The notes under the pieces: model-generated
Seen by the model: only the letters and a program-made list of their open reading frames with translations
Told to the model about the DNA's origin: nothing
Databases searched by the model: none
Program-made: the position numbers and the translations under genes
Assembly (NCBI RefSeq): GCF_030125375.1
Contig: NZ_JASJUU010000002.1
Coordinates: 267,968 to 331,967, forward strand
Origin: Pseudoalteromonas umbrosa
GTDB taxonomy: Bacteria; Pseudomonadota; Gammaproteobacteria; Enterobacterales; Alteromonadaceae
DNA length: 64,000 nucleotides
Reading direction: 5' to 3'
In this document: in pieces, positions 47,577 through 54,987 of the stretch
How the letters are laid out: each line of letters starts with the position of its first letter
Position numbering within the stretch: position 1 is the stretch's first letter

Positions 47577-49463
47577 ATGTCAGAACCAGTAACGTTTGAA
47601 TCTTTAGACCTTTCTCCTGCAATCCTAAAAGCAGTCGAAGAGCTAGGGTATCAATCACCTTCTGAGATCCAGGCTCAATGTATACCGTTATTGCTAGAAA
47701 GAAAGGACGTGCTGGGACTAGCGCAAACGGGTACGGGCAAGACGGCGGCTTTCGCACTGCCGCTATTAAACAATGTTGACGCATCCGTTAAGCAACCACA
47801 AATTTTAGTACTGACTCCGACTCGTGAACTTGCATTGCAAGTTGCTGAGGCATTCGAGCAGTATGCTAAGTACACCAGAGGCGTAGAAGTACTTGCGCTG
47901 TATGGTGGACAAAGCTATGGCGTGCAGTTAAGTGCACTTCGCCGTGGCGCACAGATCATCGTGGCAACTCCGGGGCGTTTAATCGACCATATCAACCGTA
48001 AGACCATTGATCTATCAAACCTAAATGCATTGGTATTAGATGAAGCTGATGAAATGCTACGCATGGGCTTTATCGATGATGTTGAAAGCATCATGGAAAA
48101 AACACCAGAAGAAAAGCAAACATGCCTTTTCTCTGCAACTATGCCAAAGCAGATCCAATCTATTTGTTCTAAGTACTTAGATAACGCAGAGCAAGTAAAA
48201 ATCACACCACGTAACTCAACTGTTGACACAATTGAGCAGGTGTACTGGCGTGCAACGACACATAAAAACAAAGCAATTGTACGTTTCTTAGAAGCGGAAG
48301 ATTATGATGCTTCTATCGTGTTTGTACGTACTCGTAACGATACGGTTCAGCTTGCTGAACTGCTTGAGCGTGAAGGTTTCTCTGCTGCACCACTTAATGG
48401 TGACATGAACCAACAGGCACGTGAGCGCACAGTTGAAAGACTGAAAAGTGGTTTACTAGATATCGTTATCGCAACAGACGTTGCAGCACGTGGTCTAGAT
48501 GTTGACCGCCTAAGCTTAGTTATCAACTACGATATTCCGCAAGACAGCGAAGCATACGTACACCGTATCGGTCGTACTGGTCGTGCGGGTCGTAAAGGTA
48601 AGGCTATCTTGTTCGTAAAAGGTAACGAGCGTTACTTACTACGTAACATCATGCGTCATACTCGCTCAGACATCGAGCAAGTAGAGCTTCCAAGTGCAAA
48701 AATTGTTGAGCAAAAACGTATTGAAGCACTTCAAAACAAGCTTAGCATGTCACTTGATCACAAAGACATTGAGTTCTTCAGTGAAGTTGCTCAAGGCCTA
48801 GGTGAGAAACTAGAGCTAAGCCAAGAACAACTAGCAGCTGCGCTACTTTGCCTAGCACAGCAACAGTCTCCGCTTAAAGTTGAAGAAATTAAAGTTCAAC
48901 AACGCGAGCGTCGTGACCGTGATGGTAACCGTGACCGCCGTGACGACAGACGCGGTGAACGTGGCGACCGTGGTGATAGAAAAGGCCGTCGCAATAGCTC
49001 GGCACCTATGGATACTTACCGCATTGAAGTGGGTCGTGAGCACGGTGTTCAGGTTAAGAACATTGTTGGCGCAATCGCTAACGAAGCAGATATCTCAAGC
49101 AAATTTATCGGTGAAATCCGTTTATTTGATGAGCACAGCACTGTTCAGCTTCCACAGGATATGCCTGCTGAAACGCTAACACACTTCCAAGGTGTTCACA
49201 TTTGTCAACGCCCAATGAAGATGACTAAGAGCACACACCCTGCTGATCAGGCGCGTGGCAACGGTAATCGTCGTGAAGGTGGTAGACGTTTTGAAGAACG
49301 TGGCGAGCGCCGTGATGGTGGCAGACGTTCTGAAGGTCGTGACGGTGGCAAACGTAGCTTCAGAGATCCTCGCAGCGATAAACGTCGTGACGGAAACAGA
49401 GATGGTAACCGTGACAACAGACGTAAAGAGCGCGGTGAGCGCAACGAAATCAACTTCTCATAA
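47577..49463 (+). CDS. deaD: DEAD-box RNA helicase DeaD/CsdA
   Basis: ATP-dependent RNA helicase of ribosome assembly, mRNA decay and cold adaptation. The 628-residue product has the Q-motif (GYQSPSEIQAQCIP), Walker A AQTGTGKT, DEAD, SAT, HRIGRTGRAG, a linker, a C-terminal RNA-binding DbpA-like domain (about 470-550) and an Arg/Gly/Asp-rich tail with repeated RRDG and RGER units. GAGG lies 7 bases before the ATG. Monocistronic; ends in a strong terminator. Confidence 0.96.
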   Translation: MSEPVTFESLDLSPAILKAVEELGYQSPSEIQAQCIPLLLERKDVLGLAQTGTGKTAAFALPLLNNVDASVKQPQILVLTPTRELALQVAEAFEQYAKYTRGVEVLALYGGQSYGVQLSALRRGAQIIVATPGRLIDHINRKTIDLSNLNALVLDEADEMLRMGFIDDVESIMEKTPEEKQTCLFSATMPKQIQSICSKYLDNAEQVKITPRNSTVDTIEQVYWRATTHKNKAIVRFLEAEDYDASIVFVRTRNDTVQLAELLEREGFSAAPLNGDMNQQARERTVERLKSGLLDIVIATDVAARGLDVDRLSLVINYDIPQDSEAYVHRIGRTGRAGRKGKAILFVKGNERYLLRNIMRHTRSDIEQVELPSAKIVEQKRIEALQNKLSMSLDHKDIEFFSEVAQGLGEKLELSQEQLAAALLCLAQQQSPLKVEEIKVQQRERRDRDGNRDRRDDRRGERGDRGDRKGRRNSSAPMDTYRIEVGREHGVQVKNIVGAIANEADISSKFIGEIRLFDEHSTVQLPQDMPAETLTHFQGVHICQRPMKMTKSTHPADQARGNGNRREGGRRFEERGERRDGGRRSEGRDGGKRSFRDPRSDKRRDGNRDGNRDNRRKERGERNEINFS

Positions 49464-49481
49464 GTTGTAACCGTTATTAAT

Positions 49482-49510
49482 AAAAGCCGCTGACTCAGCG
49501 GCTTTTTTGT
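49482..49510 (+). terminator. deaD terminator
   Basis: AAAAGCCGCTGA-C-TCAGCGGCTTTT, perfect palindrome followed by TTGTTTTTG. It also faces the mtfA remnant. Confidence 0.9.
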
Positions 49511-49553
49511 TTTTGTTGACCCGTCCTATATTGCGTTATCACTTTTTCAAACA

Positions 49554-49735
49554 GCCCTACCCAACTAGTCCCGAAGGTCAAATCTAAAAGATTAAACAGT
49601 TCAGCGTTTTCTTGTTTTAGCTCAATTGGCTTTTCAATCAAAGTCTCCGTTAAGACTGCAAAATACTCTGCTTCATTGGTCGCACCATATTCATGAATAA
49701 CGTAAGGTATCTGGTACGCAAGCTTCAACTTTTTG
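49554..49735 (-). pseudogene. Truncated tandem copy of the 3' end of mtfA
   Basis: This stretch repeats the last about 190 bp of the adjacent mtfA-like gene. The copy encodes LAYQIPYVIHEYGATNEAEY in the same frame as the original, with substitutions such as AYQMPHVIHEYGATNEAEY. A 13-base deletion after FNLL shifts the frame, so its end reads LDLTFGTSWVGLFE instead of the original tail. It remains open (49495-49782) but has no catalytic HEFAH part and no start of its own, so it is a remnant. Confidence 0.8.
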
Positions 49736-49946
49736 TGTTTACCAATTTTAAACTGCCCTACCCAACCAGTCCCTAGGATCAAATCTAAAATAACTCACTA
49801 ACAGGTTAAACAGTTCAGGGTTTTCTTGCTTTAGCTCAACTGGTTTTTCAATGAAAGTCTCCGTTAAAACTGCAAAATATTCTGCTTCATTGGTCGCACC
49901 ATATTCATGAATAACGTGCGGCATTTGATACGCCAATTGAGTTTTT
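49554..49946. repeat. Imperfect tandem duplication spanning the mtfA 3' end
   Basis: Two direct repeat units, 49554-49735 and 49755-49946, both starting GCCCTACCCAAC and sharing long identical runs such as TTCATTGGTCGCACCATA. Units are about 201 bp apart in phase and differ by scattered substitutions plus a 13-base indel. Confidence 0.8.
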
Positions 49947-50584
49947 AGCTGACGGTAGGCACGACTTAACACATCAGCCCAATGCTGATAACTGATCCCT
50001 TTTGGCAGCTCTGGCGTGCCATTGGTGTTGCCAGCTTGCTGATCTAATTGATGAGCAAACTCATGAAATACCAAGTTGTGCCCATCCCCAGGCAAGCGGT
50101 TACCCTCAAGAACATCATGCCAACTGAGCACCAAGGTGCCACCCGGCCAAGACTCGCCTTGTCTCACAGCTGTGTGATAGCTTACCAACCCTGCACTGTC
50201 TTTATTGGTTTGCGGTGCATAATACTGACTTGGATATAGCAGTACTTCTTTGACATTAGGGTACAAAGGCCAAGTTTGATTTAACACCAATAAACAGGCG
50301 TCCGCGGCAATAATTAACGACATCGACCTTGTCACTTGCAAGCCGTCACGTCCAATCACACGCTTTTCCCCTAAAAACCAAATGATGTGCTGCTCTAAAC
50401 GCGCACGATCTGTATCTGTCATGTTGCGATAAATTGGCATGTAATTACGCAATATTTTTTTATCTGCCCGTGACAGGCTTTGCTGCTGGTATTTTTTACG
50501 CCAAAAGTAGCGTTTAATGTCGTTGAGATACCAATAAACAACCACAAACACCACTAAGAACACGATCAACATTAGATTTATCAT
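49748..50584 (-). CDS. mtfA: M90-family zinc peptidase, MtfA-like
   Basis: Zinc metallopeptidase; E. coli MtfA binds the repressor Mlc and has aminopeptidase activity. The 278-residue product has an N-terminal membrane segment (about 4-20), LVLSWHDVLEG, the zinc motif HEFAH at 174-178 and a downstream glutamate in AEYFAVLTET as third-ligand candidate. The stop is at 49748-49750. Its 3' end is duplicated directly downstream. The membrane anchor differs from soluble E. coli MtfA. It is divergent from the helicase gene. Confidence 0.85.
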   Translation of the reverse strand: MINLMLIVFLVVFVVVYWYLNDIKRYFWRKKYQQQSLSRADKKILRNYMPIYRNMTDTDRARLEQHIIWFLGEKRVIGRDGLQVTRSMSLIIAADACLLVLNQTWPLYPNVKEVLLYPSQYYAPQTNKDSAGLVSYHTAVRQGESWPGGTLVLSWHDVLEGNRLPGDGHNLVFHEFAHQLDQQAGNTNGTPELPKGISYQHWADVLSRAYRQLKTQLAYQMPHVIHEYGATNEAEYFAVLTETFIEKPVELKQENPELFNLLVSYFRFDPRDWLGRAV

Positions 50585-50688
50585 ACTTGCTCATTTACTG
50601 TGCTTTTTTATTTAAGTGTGTTCACTCTTGTCCCTTTTCAATTGTTTTTTGATAAAATCGACAAAAAAGTACCGAATAAATAACAGCT

Positions 50689-53019
50689 ATGACCTTGCCC
50701 ATTGAATCCATCAAATCAGAATTTTTAGCCACTATTATCAAGCAAGATGTTGTCGTGACAGCAGCCACTGGCTCCGGAAAATCAACGCAACTGCCTATCT
50801 GGGCAGCCTCAATGGGAAAGGTATTAGTTGTTGAGCCTAGGCGCATTGCCTGTACATCACTTGCTGAATATGTCGCTAGCTTATGCAGCTCAAAACTGGG
50901 GGACAAGGTGGGCTATGCAATCCGTTTTGAAACCGAGTTTGATGAGCAAACGGATATTGTGTTTGTGACGCCCGGTGTAGCACTAAGGTGGTATTTTGAG
51001 GATAAATTAGCCGCTTATTCACATATCGTACTCGATGAGTTTCACGAGCGCCGCTGGGACATGGATTTACTATTAGCACTGATCAAGCAACATGCTAAAC
51101 ACAGACTAATACTGACCTCTGCGACGCTCAATGCACAAAGCCTGAGCCGCTACCTTGAAGCGCCTATACTGCATAGCGAAGGCAAAATGTATCCAGTAGA
51201 GCAAGATTTTATCGCAAAAGATCAGCGTACTATGCCCAGTAAAGACCGTCTTGTCGAACGTGTTGCTTTTGCCTGTCAACAAGCGCTTGAGGATACACAT
51301 GGCGACATTTTAGTGTTTTTGCCAGGCAAAGGTGAGATCCTCGCCTGTGCCAAAGCCTTAAAATCTCTCGAAGCCATTATTGTCCCGCTGTACAGTGGCT
51401 GTAGTAAGCAACATCAGCAACTTGCTCTATCGCAACAAACAGCGCAACGCATCATACTAGCTACCAATGTCGCTGAAACATCTCTTACAATCCCAAATGT
51501 TACCTGTGTTATCGATTCAGGGTTAGAGCGACGTACACACCTTAGAAATGGCAAAACAGTGCTTGGGCTAGATGCCATTGGGCAAGACTCAGCAAAACAG
51601 CGCATAGGTCGTGCAGGCAGAACTCAAGCTGGGATGTGTATTCGTCTATACGGCCAATATGCCCCTTTGATTGAGCGTACACCACCAGAAATACAACGAG
51701 AAGCGCTTACTGAGTTTGTCCTCGCAGCAGGGTGTGCTGCACAAGGCGTTGACTCACTCTCCTTCATTGACCCATTACCAGAAGCATCTAAACAGCGAGC
51801 AATCTCAACACTGCATAGTATAGGTGCTATTGATGGCAACCAATGTGCGACCGACCTTGGCAGAATGCTATACCCATTGCCAGTCGATGCTGAGCTTGGC
51901 TTTCTTATTGAAAAAATGCCATCAAGTACACTCAAACAAGCCATTATTGACTTAATTGCTGTTATCTCAGTACCAGCGCGCGTTTACCAATTACCAGCGC
52001 ATGTTGAACAGCTAGAACAACTTAACATGTTATTACCAAATCACTGTGATATCGAGCTTGCTATCGCAGTAATAAGAGACAAACTTGATGGGCTCGTTCA
52101 GACAGAACCTGAAGCGTTGGCTGAAGCAAAGCAGTTTAGTGAGCAATTAAGGGAGGCATTTTCTCTACCAAGTCTCGAAAAAGCAGCCAGCTACGACCGT
52201 CAAGCTCTCATTGAGGCAATTGCAGAGGCTCGCCCCGAGTGGGTATTTATAAAGCGGAATAACCGCAGAGGTGGCTTTGGTAATGGTAAAATAGAAGTTT
52301 CTCCTTCAAATACTTCACGTATCACTGAAAATACAAAAGCGATGCTAGTACTCGATACTTTCTCCCTTGCCGGAAAAGGAAGTAAACAAGCTATGACGAT
52401 GGCGACATTGGCAGCACCATTACCAATAAAAGTGTTAGCATCTCAAGAAATCGGAGAACTTAGTTTTTTGGAAGCTTATATTGATAAAGGTACAATTTAT
52501 ACAACAGTAGCCAGACAATATGCGAATGTAGAAATCTCTGTTTGTTCCACTATTGCAAAGGGTGAGATGCTCATAGATGCATGCACCTACCTTATTCAGA
52601 AAGATAAGCTGTTTGAAGGTCTTTATTCTCGTTTAAACGAAAATATTGCATCACATAAACTGTACTTTGATTACATAGAAAAGCCCGATAACCTACCTAA
52701 TGCAAGTGAGTTCATCAGAGCTAAGCTAATCGAATTAGGTGTTGAATCACAAGAAGATATACAACTTATTGAAGCTGAGGACTTTAGTTTTCAGCAAGTC
52801 GGTGACTGGGAGCTCGGTAAGTTCATCGAGAAACACCCTCTCTTTGTCACAATTCCAGAGTTAAAAATGCAAGTAACCTATTTTTTCAGAGCCAAAAGGG
52901 TATTATTAGAGTATTTAGAAGGAAAAAGAAAAGATGCGCCAAAGAGATGGGAGCTCCCTAGTTTTTCTGGCTTTAAAGTTCAGTATAAAAAAGCGAGCAA
53001 GGTAATAGACATAAAATAA
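50689..53019 (+). CDS. DExH-box ATP-dependent helicase, HrpB-like
   Basis: Superfamily 2 RNA helicase. The 776-residue product has Walker A TGSGKST near residue 30, EPRRIA, the DEAH-box as LDEFHERR (DEFH, as in HrpB), LTSATL, NVAETSLTIP and QRIGRAGRTQAG, then a helicase-associated domain (about 340-450). The C-terminal about 300 residues do not show the HrpB C-terminal region I know, so it may be a variant subfamily. It stands alone. Confidence 0.85.
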   Translation: MTLPIESIKSEFLATIIKQDVVVTAATGSGKSTQLPIWAASMGKVLVVEPRRIACTSLAEYVASLCSSKLGDKVGYAIRFETEFDEQTDIVFVTPGVALRWYFEDKLAAYSHIVLDEFHERRWDMDLLLALIKQHAKHRLILTSATLNAQSLSRYLEAPILHSEGKMYPVEQDFIAKDQRTMPSKDRLVERVAFACQQALEDTHGDILVFLPGKGEILACAKALKSLEAIIVPLYSGCSKQHQQLALSQQTAQRIILATNVAETSLTIPNVTCVIDSGLERRTHLRNGKTVLGLDAIGQDSAKQRIGRAGRTQAGMCIRLYGQYAPLIERTPPEIQREALTEFVLAAGCAAQGVDSLSFIDPLPEASKQRAISTLHSIGAIDGNQCATDLGRMLYPLPVDAELGFLIEKMPSSTLKQAIIDLIAVISVPARVYQLPAHVEQLEQLNMLLPNHCDIELAIAVIRDKLDGLVQTEPEALAEAKQFSEQLREAFSLPSLEKAASYDRQALIEAIAEARPEWVFIKRNNRRGGFGNGKIEVSPSNTSRITENTKAMLVLDTFSLAGKGSKQAMTMATLAAPLPIKVLASQEIGELSFLEAYIDKGTIYTTVARQYANVEISVCSTIAKGEMLIDACTYLIQKDKLFEGLYSRLNENIASHKLYFDYIEKPDNLPNASEFIRAKLIELGVESQEDIQLIEAEDFSFQQVGDWELGKFIEKHPLFVTIPELKMQVTYFFRAKRVLLEYLEGKRKDAPKRWELPSFSGFKVQYKKASKVIDIK

Positions 53020-53238
53020 ATATTTTTAGTGCCGAGCAACATAGCTTTGATGTTAATGAATAAACAAACTATAAGCTAAGCCCGATATTCAAGAGCTTTG
53101 GCACACTACCTTGCTACAAAAAATAACCACCTATAAAAGGCAAGATTTATTTTATAAAGTTAATACACATAGCATCTATAGAAAAATAATTTTCAACTTA
53201 ACTTATACAGAATAAATCTTAAATTAAAAAACCTCTAA

Positions 53239-53478
53239 TCAAGCTCCATCCCCTCCACCAGAAAGAACGCCACTGCGCTGATGTTGTCTCAATGACTCTT
53301 GAGATTCGTCACGAATTAACTTTCGTTGTTTTGAAGTTGTGCAACGCTTTTTAGGTATGATAGAACCTAATGAATTTACCTGTTTACAGCGATATCCATC
53401 TTCTTTCTTAGCAGTGATATCACCATTGCTCGCGCAACCTACAAGAGTTAATAATGCTGTCAATATTAGTACCTTCAT
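53239..53478 (-). CDS. Small lipoprotein, paralogue A
   Basis: Unrecognised 79-residue lipoprotein: signal peptide with lipobox LVGC (cysteine at residue 15), then a charged body (GYRCKQVNSLGSIIPKKRC, RKLIRDESQESLRQH) ending GGGDGA. Besides the lipid cysteine it has a cysteine pair. It is about 80 percent identical to the gene at 54505-54744, and the leader, ribosome site and promoter are also shared. AAGGAGCG precedes the ATG. Function unknown. Confidence 0.75.
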   Translation of the reverse strand: MKVLILTALLTLVGCASNGDITAKKEDGYRCKQVNSLGSIIPKKRCTTSKQRKLIRDESQESLRQHQRSGVLSGGGDGA

Positions 53479-53519
53479 TATAACGCTCCTTATTTAAATA
53501 ATTTACAAAGGTCAATTTT

Positions 53520-53548
53520 AAATTATTACCAACCCCTCAAATTGTCAA
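53520..53548 (-). promoter_or_regulatory. Promoter of lipoprotein gene A
   Basis: TTGACA (53548-53543), 17-base spacer, TAATTT (53525-53520), inside TTGTTGACA, which is shared with the second copy. Confidence 0.6.
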
Positions 53549-54472
53549 CAACAAAGGCTAATAAAAATAGAAACATAAAATAATTAATTAAACTAAAAGA
53601 AAAAGTTATTATAGGAAATTCAGTACACAAGTTTTTCGAGAGTCGAACTGTTTTCCTGTGTTAAGATACACAGCGCGAGCTTGGATAATAGTGATGACAT
53701 GACCGTTCTTAGTTCAGTTCTTCAGAAGCTGAGAAGTGCTTTCTTTACACACTTATCAACTGTTCAAAACGTTTATATACTCTAACTAAGGTGAACTTGC
53801 TCAAATTAATCGTAACTTATATAAAGAGGCTACGCGGTACCACCCAGCAATGAACTCAAAGCGAGCTGCCCACTTTAAACAACATATAACTTACAATTAA
53901 TAAACCTCTTAGTTAAGCTAAATATCGGCTATGATAAATTTGGGAAAAGTCTAATGTACTTGCTTTTCTGTCGAGTAATATCAAGATAAGTAATTTATTG
54001 ACAATTAACACCACAGCTTTATTTCACTACGTTAACATCTACTGTTCATTGAGATGAGCTAAATATAAAAATTGAATCTCATTATTTAAAACCCACAACC
54101 CCTATATATCCACCAATAACAAAATAAAAACACCACCACGTTGAGATAGAACACAACTTATAAGCATAAACACATCTAAACAAAGGGCCTATTAATATTT
54201 TTATTGGCTTTTATATCCTGATTTAGGAGAAGGTTAAGGCTAAGAGATAGAGAAATAAAAACATAAAGCCCACCATTAAATATTCAAGCCATAAAACCAT
54301 AAAAAATTAATACTACTTTACTTTGAAGCAATTATTTAGCGTGTTAATCAATAAATAATTTTAAATAAAAAAAAAGTCGTTTCGTCTTGCCAGATAGGTT
54401 TTCATTGTCGATAAAGGATGATTTTATAAGCATAATTTAACGTGAGGGGGGAGGAGAAAATATGAAGCTAAA
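53549..54472. other. Gene-poor AT-rich kilobase between the two lipoprotein genes
   Basis: No supportable gene. Two short open stretches on the plus strand may be decayed coding sequence: about 53614-53785 (ending FTHLSTVQNVYIL) and 53790-53900 (with RYHPAMNSKRAAHFKQH), separated by stops; neither has a recognised family. No transposase ends, tRNA or clear RNA gene. The rest is simple AT-rich sequence. Confidence 0.5.
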
Positions 54473-54490
54473 GAGGCCTATGCAGACCTC
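54473..54490 (-). terminator. Possible terminator of lipoprotein gene B
   Basis: GAGGTC-TGCATA-GGCCTC on the minus strand (one G-T pair), then TTTAGCTTCATATTTT. 15 bp past the stop. Confidence 0.45.
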
Positions 54491-54504
54491 ATGAATTGTT
54501 CAGG

Positions 54505-54744
54505 TTATCTGCCATCGCCACCGCCGGAAAGCGCACCATTACGATGATGTTGTCTCAAAGACTCTTTAGACTCTTCCCGAATAAGCTTTCGTTGTTTGGA
54601 TGTAGTGCAGCGTTTTTTCGGAATAATTGAACCTAGTGAACTTACTTGTTCACAACGATATCCATCATCTTTTTTAGCTGTTGTATCGCCGCTACTTGCA
54701 CAGCCTGCAAGAGTGACGGCCATAACCATTGCTAACACTTTCAT
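54505..54744 (-). CDS. Small lipoprotein, paralogue B
   Basis: 79-residue paralogue of the gene at 53239-53478: lipobox LAGC, then GYRCEQVSSLGSIIPKKRC and RKLIREESKESLRQH, ending GGGDGR. The conserved core shows mostly conservative changes, so both copies look maintained. TGGAGTG precedes the ATG. The family is unknown to me. Confidence 0.75.
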   Translation of the reverse strand: MKVLAMVMAVTLAGCASSGDTTAKKDDGYRCEQVSSLGSIIPKKRCTTSKQRKLIREESKESLRQHHRNGALSGGGDGR

Positions 54745-54784
54745 TATAACACTCCATATTTATTTAATTATAGTTAACCATTTT

Positions 54785-54813
54785 AAAGTATTATCAATGT
54801 GATTTTTTGTCAA
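54785..54813 (-). promoter_or_regulatory. Promoter of lipoprotein gene B
   Basis: TTGACA (54813-54808), 17-base spacer, TACTTT (54790-54785). Same TTGTTGACA and spacing as copy A; distances to the start codons are nearly equal. Confidence 0.6.
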
Positions 54814-54933
54814 CAATAAATCTAATACTAACTAATTATATAAATTGATTAATATTAGGAGTAGACAGAATACTGCGGAATGTTGATATTTAAAATTAGA
54901 ATTTCTTAGATTACAAATACATAAAATAAAAAA

Positions 54934-54964
54934 CAAAAAAACCCGCTTTCTTTCGAAAGCGGGC
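54934..54964 (-). terminator. Terminator of the first receptor in the array
   Basis: CCCGCTTTC-GAAA-GAAAGCGGG then TTTTTTT on the minus strand, 24 bp past the stop. Confidence 0.9.
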
Positions 54965-54987
54965 TTATTATATTAACCAGCTCTAAA

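Noticed and set aside
53031..53107. Long-range inverted repeat (AGTGCCGAGC against GCTTTGGCACACT) after the helicase gene
   Set aside because: The arms are imperfect and about 55 bases apart with no T-tract; too weak to call a terminator or structured RNA.
54462..54494. Ten-residue plus-strand ORF MKLKRPMQTS after a strong GGAGG
   Set aside because: Purine-rich run plus ATG by chance is likely, and the ORF overlaps the lipoprotein B terminator stem; no promoter is seen.
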